Shown: positions 50,575-55,097 of the stretch, piece after piece
Layout: the number at the start of each line of letters is the position of its first letter
How positions within the stretch are numbered: position 1 is the stretch's first letter
From: JASLCR01 sp964407405
GTDB taxonomy: Bacteria; Patescibacteriota; Saccharimonadia; Saccharimonadales; Saccharimonadaceae
DNA length: 55,097 bases
Direction of reading: 5' to 3'
NCBI GenBank assembly: GCA_964407405.1
Contig: CAYOVH010000005.1
Span: 1 to 55,097 of the forward strand
Made by a program: the position numbers and the translations under genes
The notes under the pieces: model-generated
Told to the model about the DNA's origin: nothing
Database searches by the model: none
What the model saw: the letters and a program-made list of their open reading frames with translations, nothing else

Positions 50575-50892
50575 TTGGAAATGTATAGGATTGAGGCTGA
50601 AAAGCAGCAAACTATAACTCTTTCGAGTGCGGTGGTGTTGACCCCTGCTGCCTTGGCCGTCGCTACGAGCGCATTGGTTGGGCCTGCGGTTGCTGCAATG
50701 TCCCACACCACATCGGTACATAAAAATGTTTCAAATGTAAGATTCTTAGACCTATCTGCTGCGACCTCCAATAAAATAAAAAAGGTGGCTACAGGAAAGA
50801 GCGAAAAAGGTTCTTTCGCAAGCATTAAAGAGTCGAATTCGCCCCGAAAAATCACTCAAGCAACTCGACTCAAGAAGTCGAGCTTTGTGTGA
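50575..50892 (+). CDS. Small protein of the accessory operon, unknown
   Basis: A 105-residue protein from a TTG at 50575 (five bases after AAGGAGG) or from the ATG at 50581. It has one moderately hydrophobic Ala/Val/Pro segment (about residues 18-42) and a basic, Ser/Lys-rich second half. It lies between the DUF6941-like gene and the next gene, which it overlaps by GTGA. I do not recognise it; it could be a membrane-associated accessory subunit. Confidence 0.6.
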   Translation: MEMYRIEAEKQQTITLSSAVVLTPAALAVATSALVGPAVAAMSHTTSVHKNVSNVRFLDLSAATSNKIKKVATGKSEKGSFASIKESNSPRKITQATRLKKSSFV

Positions 50893-51491
50893 AGTCGTCC
50901 TGGTATAGAAAAATCTCTGATAATACAGAAAACCTTCACCAGGGAGACCTTGTATTTGGCCTCAAGCTGCCCAGCCTAGAAATAGGTGATGTGTCATCAA
51001 AAGCGGCTATCGAGAAGAGTGTAGACCTTAATTGGGATACAGAAAACTATATTATCCTAACCCAGAGTTGTGATTTGGAGCCCGAGAATGATAAAGCCAT
51101 AACAACTGTGCTGGTTGCACCAGTATATTCTCTAGATGATTTTCTTAGGGTCAACACGAATTTCGCAACCCAGAGCAAGGTTAAGTCTATCCTCGAGAAT
51201 AAAGTGGTTGGTATTTTCCCGCTTGAGTCTCCTACTGATAGAGCAGAGCCTATTGTAGTCTCAGAGTATCATGCGTTATTCGTTCAGCTTGATGCGCTGA
51301 CTTCGCTAGTGCAAAATTCGCGTACGAAACTAGACAGGTATCGCTTGCAGAGTCCATACGTTGAGGCGCTTGCTAATGACTACGCGAGCATATTCAGTCG
51401 GCCAGCCCTGCCAACAAAATTCCCGCACGATGATGTTCTTTTGCGTGGTCGAGAACTCGCGAATGCTTACAATCCATCGATAAGAAAGTAA
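50889..51491 (+). CDS. Hypothetical protein with a TQSCDLE motif
   Basis: A 200-residue soluble protein starting at a GTG that overlaps the previous stop (GTGA). The notable block is NYIILTQSCDLEPENDKAIT near residues 53-72, an Ile/Leu-rich strand followed by a buried-looking Cys-Asp pair; a similar QSCD block occurs in uncharacterised proteins of accessory islands, as far as I recall. A second block is IFPLESPTDRAEPIVV, followed by a helical C-terminal half. No membrane helix or signal. Together with the two upstream genes it forms one transcript of unknown purpose. Confidence 0.68.
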   Translation: MKSSWYRKISDNTENLHQGDLVFGLKLPSLEIGDVSSKAAIEKSVDLNWDTENYIILTQSCDLEPENDKAITTVLVAPVYSLDDFLRVNTNFATQSKVKSILENKVVGIFPLESPTDRAEPIVVSEYHALFVQLDALTSLVQNSRTKLDRYRLQSPYVEALANDYASIFSRPALPTKFPHDDVLLRGRELANAYNPSIRK

Positions 51492-51639
51492 ATCACCGAG
51501 CTATCGGGCTGCACAACGTACATTGTCAACCCTAGGTAATCGCGAGTCATCTTAGCTTATGCTTGCGGTAGTTGAGTTGTCTTGGTTAACTTAATGGGTC
51601 GCATGGTGCGGTGCAGTAGAGAGCAGAGGGAGTATTGCC

Positions 51640-51999
51640 TTGAGGAATGGCACTGAAGTGGACCTCTTGAGGGAGTTCCACAATGCCGTGAAGGCCCTGG
51701 CGGTCGACACGGTCGAGGTGTTCAAGGACAACAAGCGCGTCCGCAAGATGCTCAAGAAGGGGAACTACGACGATGTCGTGGAGTATGTCTTCAGCTTGTG
51801 CATCCTCCAGCCCGAGTTCGACAACGACAGCATTCTGGACGCCTCGGAGGAGGGGGTTGAGGGTCTGCAGGCTCTCGCCGTCGACGCGGCCTACATCGAC
51901 ATGCTGCTCAGTCTGTCAGTGGCATGGACTGAGGTCAACGCTGCGATGACCGTTATGCCGTCTCTGACGTGGCCGAAGGGCATCAAGTTCGGGACGTGA
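51640..51999 (+). CDS. G+C-rich orphan protein of 119 residues
   Basis: A helical, acidic protein of 119 residues. The start is a TTG at 51640, seven bases after AGAGGGAG. Codons end mostly in C or G (CTC, GTG, GTC, AAG, GAC), unlike its neighbours and like the orphan gene at 13479-13808. No family is recognised. It lies alone between the accessory operon and a tRNA-Pro gene, followed by a hairpin at 52012-52045. Composition and isolation suggest a recent acquisition. Confidence 0.7.
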   Translation: MRNGTEVDLLREFHNAVKALAVDTVEVFKDNKRVRKMLKKGNYDDVVEYVFSLCILQPEFDNDSILDASEEGVEGLQALAVDAAYIDMLLSLSVAWTEVNAAMTVMPSLTWPKGIKFGT

Positions 52000-52011
52000 C
52001 CGCGTTGTGTG

Positions 52012-52045
52012 AGGGGGTGGTGCTAGCGAGGGCCGGCACCACCCC
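52012..52045 (+). terminator. Hairpin after the G+C-rich orphan
   Basis: GGGGTGGTGC pairs with GGCACCACCCC-type bases across an 11-base loop, close after the stop codon at 51999. There is no T run, so termination efficiency is uncertain, but it is the strongest hairpin next to this gene. Confidence 0.6.
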
Positions 52046-52065
52046 ATACAACAACTTATCGCAAA

Positions 52066-52102
52066 ATAATATAAAGTAGACATAATGTCTACTTTATATT
52101 AT
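52066..52102 (-). terminator. AT-rich perfect hairpin ending the tRNA-Pro(TGG) transcript
   Basis: Two 18-base arms (52066-52083 and 52085-52102) are perfect complements around a single A. On the minus strand the hairpin starts at the last base of the tRNA CCA end and is followed by TTTTGCG, as in an intrinsic terminator. The stem is unusually long and AT-rich. Confidence 0.75.
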
Positions 52103-52178
52103 GGTCGGGGTGAAAGGACTCGAACCTTCGACCTCACGGTCCCAAACCGCGCGCGCTAGCCAACTGCGCCACACCCCG
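52102..52178 (-). tRNA. tRNA-Pro (anticodon TGG)
   Basis: On the minus strand CGGGGTG pairs with CACCCCG, the D arm is GCGC/GCGC, the anticodon stem CGCGG/CCGTG closes the loop TTTGGGA with TGG as anticodon, and the T arm has GGTTCGAGTCC. CCA is encoded. The total length is 77 nt including CCA. Confidence 0.95.
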
Positions 52179-52316
52179 ATAGGTGATTACTCCGACGATT
52201 ATAGCGGAAATGTCACGAATTTTCCAGTGGTATAATAGAAACCTCCGAGCGAAGAAAATCAGCTTGCTTATTTTCTTCAGAGGATGTGCACTATTACACG
52301 TAGTATAATAGATAGT

Positions 52317-52781
52317 ATGAAAGATGTACCATACAAAGCACCGGACTTTTCACTCAAAGGAGTCGACGGAAAAACGCATAAACTCGCAGACTACAAAGGA
52401 AAATGGCTGGTTCTCTACTTTTATCCGAAAGACGACACGCCTGGTTGCACGACCGAAGCATGTAGCATCCGCGATGCTCGGGACGATCTGGTAGCGCTTG
52501 ATGCCGACATCTTGGGCATTAGCCGTGACGACCCTACGTCGCACGAGAAATTCAAAGCAAAATACAATCTCAACTTTACTCTTGCGACCGACCCCGATCA
52601 CAAGATCATGGACGCCTATGGTGCTTGGGGCAAGAAAATGTTTGGCAAAGAGGGCATTTTGCGTAAGACATTCCTGATCGACCCAGATGGCACGGTGCAG
52701 AAAGTCTATGGCCGCGTCACGCCGCTTGGGCATGGTGATCAGGTAGTAGAAGAGTTGAAGAAACTGCAAGCAAAGGCCTAA
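52317..52781 (+). CDS. bcp: Thioredoxin-dependent thiol peroxidase (Bcp/PrxQ)
   Basis: A 154-residue peroxiredoxin of the PrxQ class that reduces hydrogen peroxide and organic peroxides using thioredoxin. The peroxidatic Cys is C44 in DDTPGCTTEAC, with a resolving Cys five residues later at C49, as in the atypical 2-Cys type. LVLYFYPKDD and GISRDDPTSHEKF are family blocks. TATAAT at 52304-52309 ends 7 nt before the ATG at 52317, so earlier in-frame codons are rejected. It lies between two tRNA-Pro genes. Confidence 0.95.
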   Translation: MKDVPYKAPDFSLKGVDGKTHKLADYKGKWLVLYFYPKDDTPGCTTEACSIRDARDDLVALDADILGISRDDPTSHEKFKAKYNLNFTLATDPDHKIMDAYGAWGKKMFGKEGILRKTFLIDPDGTVQKVYGRVTPLGHGDQVVEELKKLQAKA

Positions 52782-52796
52782 AATATGAATAGGTTG

Positions 52797-52873
52797 CGGG
52801 GTGTGGCGCAGTCTGGTAGCGCGCACGTCTGGGGGACGTGAGGTCGCTGGTTCAAGTCCAGTCATCCCGACCA
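52797..52873 (+). tRNA. tRNA-Pro (anticodon GGG)
   Basis: CGGGGTG pairs with CATCCCG (one G-T pair), the D arm is GCGC/GCGC, the anticodon stem CACGT/ACGTG closes CTGGGGG with GGG as anticodon, and the T arm has GGTTCAAGTCC. The CCA end is encoded at 52871-52873. It begins 15 bp after the bcp stop, so it may be on the same transcript. Confidence 0.95.
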
Positions 52874-52942
52874 TCTTGATCTACTTAGGGGCGCTATCAG
52901 TTAGGGGACTCTTTTTGGAGCCTAGTCCCTAAGTATTCAGGA

Positions 52943-53662
52943 TCAGCGCGGGCGCTTGAGAGCGATTTCTCTCGCCTTTTCGGCAAACCGATCATCAATG
53001 ACGGTTGGTGTAAACTCACCGTGTTTACGCGTAACGGCTTGCTCGATTAGCCAGTCGGCGATATGAGGATTTTTAGGCAACAGAGAGCCGTGCAAGTAGC
53101 TACCGATGACATTATTGTATCGAGCGCCCTCTGACTCGTCCTGTCCGTTGTTGCCCGCGCCGCGGATGACTTTGCCGAGTGGCTCGACATCCTTGCCCAG
53201 ATAAGTGAGGCCACTGTGGTTCTCATAGCCGATGATCTGTCCGAAGTCAGTGCTCTCGGTGACGATATTGCCGATCAATCGTTCCGGCCCGCCATGCGTC
53301 TCGATATCGAAGATACCGATGCCTGGGATCATTTCACCGTCCTTGGTCTTGAAAAAATTGCCAAATAGCTGATAAAGACCGCAAATCACTAGTATGGGAG
53401 CACCATTGTCGGCAAGTGCACGTAGTTTTGGGGCGATTGTTTGCAGATCATCTTTGATTTTCTCTTGTCCAGAGTCTTGACCGCCACCACCAACAATGAG
53501 ATCGATACCCTCAGGAAATGTGTCACCAGGATTGTATTCAAGCAATCTGACACTATAGCCATGCCACTCGGCGCGGCGCTTGAGCGTCAGCGTATTTCCC
53601 CAGTCACCGTAGATGTTCATGTCGCGCGGGTAGAGCTGCAAGATGGTGATTTGGTGCTTCAT
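52943..53662 (-). CDS. gatD: GatD-like glutamine amidotransferase of the lipid II amidation complex
   Basis: A 239-residue class I glutaminase that supplies ammonia to MurT, which amidates D-Glu of the stem peptide of lipid II. The catalytic Cys is C94 in VICGLYQLFG; the catalytic His lies in NVIGSYLHGSLLPKNP (near 191). The N-terminal part has QLYPRDMNIYGDWGN, the family start. The gene overlaps murT by ATGA, forming the MurT/GatD pair known from staphylococci and streptococci. The pair explains D-isoglutamine in the wall and suggests crosslinking like that of Gram-positive bacteria. Confidence 0.92.
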   Translation of the reverse strand: MKHQITILQLYPRDMNIYGDWGNTLTLKRRAEWHGYSVRLLEYNPGDTFPEGIDLIVGGGGQDSGQEKIKDDLQTIAPKLRALADNGAPILVICGLYQLFGNFFKTKDGEMIPGIGIFDIETHGGPERLIGNIVTESTDFGQIIGYENHSGLTYLGKDVEPLGKVIRGAGNNGQDESEGARYNNVIGSYLHGSLLPKNPHIADWLIEQAVTRKHGEFTPTVIDDRFAEKAREIALKRPR

Positions 53663-54930
53663 GAGATTTTCTCCACATCAGTCATTTTTCCCAGCTCTCG
53701 GCGCAGCGCCAGCATGGCAGTGTAGCTGCAGTAGATTCGCTTTGGCCCGGTAGTTTCTTTGATAAATTCATGCAAGCTTTGCTTTAGGTCAGTCTCTACT
53801 TTTGCGACTTCAACTTCTTCATATTGAAGCCTGAGCGCCATATCGTAGGCACGGATACCACTGACGCAGGCTACCCCGCTAGGTCGCAAGCTGTCAAAAT
53901 CGACGTCCCATAGCCAGCTCATGTCGCGACCGTCGGCGTAGTTGTCGTTGATGGCGATCATCGTTGCGTAACCTTGGGGAGAAAAAGATTTGAGCCCGAG
54001 GCGAAAGCCAGCCGGATTCTTGACCAAGACGAGCTCTACCGGTTGACCGTTGACCATCACCGTTTCGCCTCGGCCAAAGGCGGGTGTGATATCTGCCAGG
54101 GCGGTTTGTAGTGCGTCAAAATCGGTCTGCTTGACTATAGTTGCAACCAATCCAAGTGCCGCCGCTGCGTTGAAGACGTTGTAGATGCCCTCAAGCTTCA
54201 ATTGTGAGGCAAGTGCGCGGCCCTCTAGAGTGAATGTGCCGTTTTGTTCGTCAAGCTCCTCAAGGAGGCTGATGGCTTTGGGGCGATGTATTTTTGGTAT
54301 TTTCTCTGTCTTTGCATGCAGATTATCATCGGTCGGGAAGGCACTGCGGGCTTTGTCGCCCAGTCCAAAGTAAGCGACTTTCTCTGGCAGTAGAGATTCA
54401 CTGATGCGTAGCAGGCGAGGGTCTTCGCGATTGACGACGACTTTTTCCTGCGTTGCCTCAGCGATGACTTGCAGGAGTTTAGCGGTTGTATCGATCTCGC
54501 CAAATCGATCTAACTGGTCACGCATGACGTTAAGCAGGAGGCTGTAGCGCGGCTTGATCGTTTTGACAAAGTGGACAGCATGCGCCTCGTCGAGCTCAAG
54601 GACAGCAATGTCGGCTTCGAGGCGTCCTTTCATATCGACTTCGCCGAGCAGTGCGGCTGCGACTCCGCGCGTGAAGTTGCTGCCAGTGCGGTTGGTAAAG
54701 ACCTTTAGGCCTTGGCTCTCGAGTAGTTCGACGACCATCTTTGTGGTGGTTGTCTTGCCATTGGTGCCGCTGATAATGACCACCCCTTGTGGAACTTGCG
54801 CCAGCGTATCCTTGATGAAATCTGGGTCAATCTTTTCGACGACTAGCCCCGGCAGGGCTGACCCGCCACCACGAAGTTTCATAGCAATTTTTACGGCTTT
54901 TCCGAGAATGGTGACGTAGGATTTTGGCAT
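53659..54930 (-). CDS. murT: MurT-like lipid II isoglutaminyl synthase, without the zinc ribbon
   Basis: A 423-residue Mur ligase-like protein. GTNGKTTTT at 55-63 is the ATP-binding P loop, followed by FTNRTGSNFTRGVAAALLG, the ELDEAH segment, and the family C-terminal DUF1727 region with LVKNPAGF and AINDNYADGRDMSWLWDVDF (given partially as DGRDMSWLWDVDF). Known MurT proteins carry a four-Cys zinc ribbon in the central domain; here the region from about residue 180 to 240 has no Cys. I chose the ATG at 54930 because TATAAT (plus-strand 54943-54938) is 7 nt upstream, and the ATG at 54939 overlaps that hexamer. It works with gatD. Confidence 0.92.
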   Translation of the reverse strand: MPKSYVTILGKAVKIAMKLRGGGSALPGLVVEKIDPDFIKDTLAQVPQGVVIISGTNGKTTTTKMVVELLESQGLKVFTNRTGSNFTRGVAAALLGEVDMKGRLEADIAVLELDEAHAVHFVKTIKPRYSLLLNVMRDQLDRFGEIDTTAKLLQVIAEATQEKVVVNREDPRLLRISESLLPEKVAYFGLGDKARSAFPTDDNLHAKTEKIPKIHRPKAISLLEELDEQNGTFTLEGRALASQLKLEGIYNVFNAAAALGLVATIVKQTDFDALQTALADITPAFGRGETVMVNGQPVELVLVKNPAGFRLGLKSFSPQGYATMIAINDNYADGRDMSWLWDVDFDSLRPSGVACVSGIRAYDMALRLQYEEVEVAKVETDLKQSLHEFIKETTGPKRIYCSYTAMLALRRELGKMTDVEKIS

Positions 54931-54955
54931 TAGTTCCATTATACCTTGTTTATAC

Positions 54956-54997
54956 TTGACGGCTCTTGCAAATTTAGGGGGGGGGGTAAACTATACT
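54956..54997 (+). promoter_or_regulatory. Second pilin promoter with a ten-G tract
   Basis: TTGCAA (54966-54971), a 20-bp spacer with an uninterrupted run of ten G (54977-54986), and TATACT (54992-54997). The layout is the same as at 10661-10692. Because TATACT ends only 2 nt before the ATG, TAAACT (54987-54992), with 7 nt to the ATG and a 15-bp spacer, is an alternative -10. A TTGACG at 54956-54961 lies further upstream. Confidence 0.7.
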
Positions 54998-54999
54998 CT

Positions 55000-55097
55000 A
55001 TGAACAAAAACACTCATGGTTTTACAATAGTAGAGTTACTCATTGTTATTGTAGTTATAGCTATTCTCGCAGCAATCAGCGTCATCGCATACAATGG
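55000..55097 (+). CDS. Type IV pilin-like protein, 3' part outside the window
   Basis: The first 32 codons of a class III prepilin: MNKNTHG, then FTIVELLIVIVVIAILAA and VIAYN. Cleavage is expected after G7, with Glu at mature position 5. The AYN sequence shows that it belongs to the same family as the pilins at 1, 10700 and 49521. The promoter upstream has a ten-G tract. Everything after AYN lies beyond the window end. Confidence 0.9.
   Translation, partial: MNKNTHGFTIVELLIVIVVIAILAAISVIAYN

Noticed and set aside
52350..52874. A 174-codon frame on the minus strand over bcp and tRNA-Pro whose product begins MVGMTGLEPATSRPP
   Set aside because: This is the well-known spurious translation of a tRNA-Pro gene read backwards, extended over the bcp coding strand. 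The tRNA and bcp explain the DNA.
1..55097. Recoding of TGA as glycine, as in Gracilibacteria/Absconditabacteria
   Set aside because: TGA ends genes cleanly at sensible places, for example ruvA and ruvC's upstream neighbour with ATGA overlaps, so the standard code fits.
1..55097. CRISPR array, rRNA genes, transposase or integrase
   Set aside because: No regularly spaced repeats with unique spacers, no rRNA-like conserved stretches and no recognisable mobile-element proteins were seen.

Overview
The window looks like a chromosomal segment of a Candidatus Saccharibacteria (TM7, Patescibacteria/CPR) genome. This is inferred from gene content and gene form, not from a marker search. The signs are short versions of core proteins (TilS without C-terminal domains, a half-length TsaB, a ComEC without the metallo-beta-lactamase part), many class III prepilins, a complete pilB-pilC-pilM-pilN-pilO type IV pilus set, MurT/GatD lipid II amidation genes, and very dense packing with ATGA/GTGA overlaps. 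TGA is an ordinary stop here, which argues against Gracilibacteria/Absconditabacteria. No rRNA, transposase, integrase or CRISPR array is visible.

Layout. 0-10.7 kb holds the end of a pilin, a tiny membrane protein, tilS, ftsH, murJ, lepA, a polytopic membrane protein on the minus strand, a cytidylate-kinase-like gene, then hrcA, two very small membrane proteins and grpE. 10.7-18.1 kb holds a pilin with a poly-G promoter, dnaK, a foreign-looking small gene, a toroid-glycosidase-like gene, an FAD-linked oxidase and dnaJ; hrcA, dnaK and dnaJ each carry a CIRCE operator. 18.1-28.4 kb holds a possible zinc metallopeptidase, an ATP-grasp enzyme, the rimB-rimK pair, a run of small membrane proteins, tRNA-Lys, an AI-2E-family permease and comEC. 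28.5-39.8 kb holds yebC, a cell-surface lamin-tail-domain protein, ruvC, a class A penicillin-binding protein, ruvA and ruvB with a COG3323-like gene between them, a PH-domain protein, a prepilin-like gene, recA, mazG-like, GNAT and recX. 39.8-46.0 kb is the pilus assembly cluster on the minus strand. 46.1-49.2 kb holds tsaE, a short tsaB, RNase Y and a membrane protein. 49.2-52.9 kb is the most accessory-looking part: a structured RNA leader before a pilin, a pilin remnant, an unrecognised three-gene operon, a G+C-rich orphan gene, two tRNA-Pro genes and a Bcp peroxiredoxin. The window ends with gatD, murT and a second poly-G-controlled pilin that runs off the edge.

Expression. A TATAAT/TATACT/TACAAT hexamer lies 6-8 nt (sometimes 9-11) before the start codon of about twenty genes. 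This predicts that most first genes of transcripts are leaderless. Genes with a real 5' leader (dnaK, recA, yebC, rny, the pilin at 49521, the two G+C-rich orphans) stand out and usually have a visible Shine-Dalgarno sequence.

How the genes fit together. One part builds and remodels a Gram-positive-type wall (murJ, class A PBP, murT/gatD). One part makes a type IV pilus and imports DNA (pilins, pilBCMNO, comEC), backed by recombination genes (recA, recX, ruvABC). One part is protein and RNA quality control (hrcA/grpE/dnaK/dnaJ, ftsH, rny). The most interesting signals concern pilin expression: two pilin promoters with ten-G tracts in the -35/-10 spacer, one pilin with a folded leader that hides its ribosome binding site, and one broken pilin fragment.
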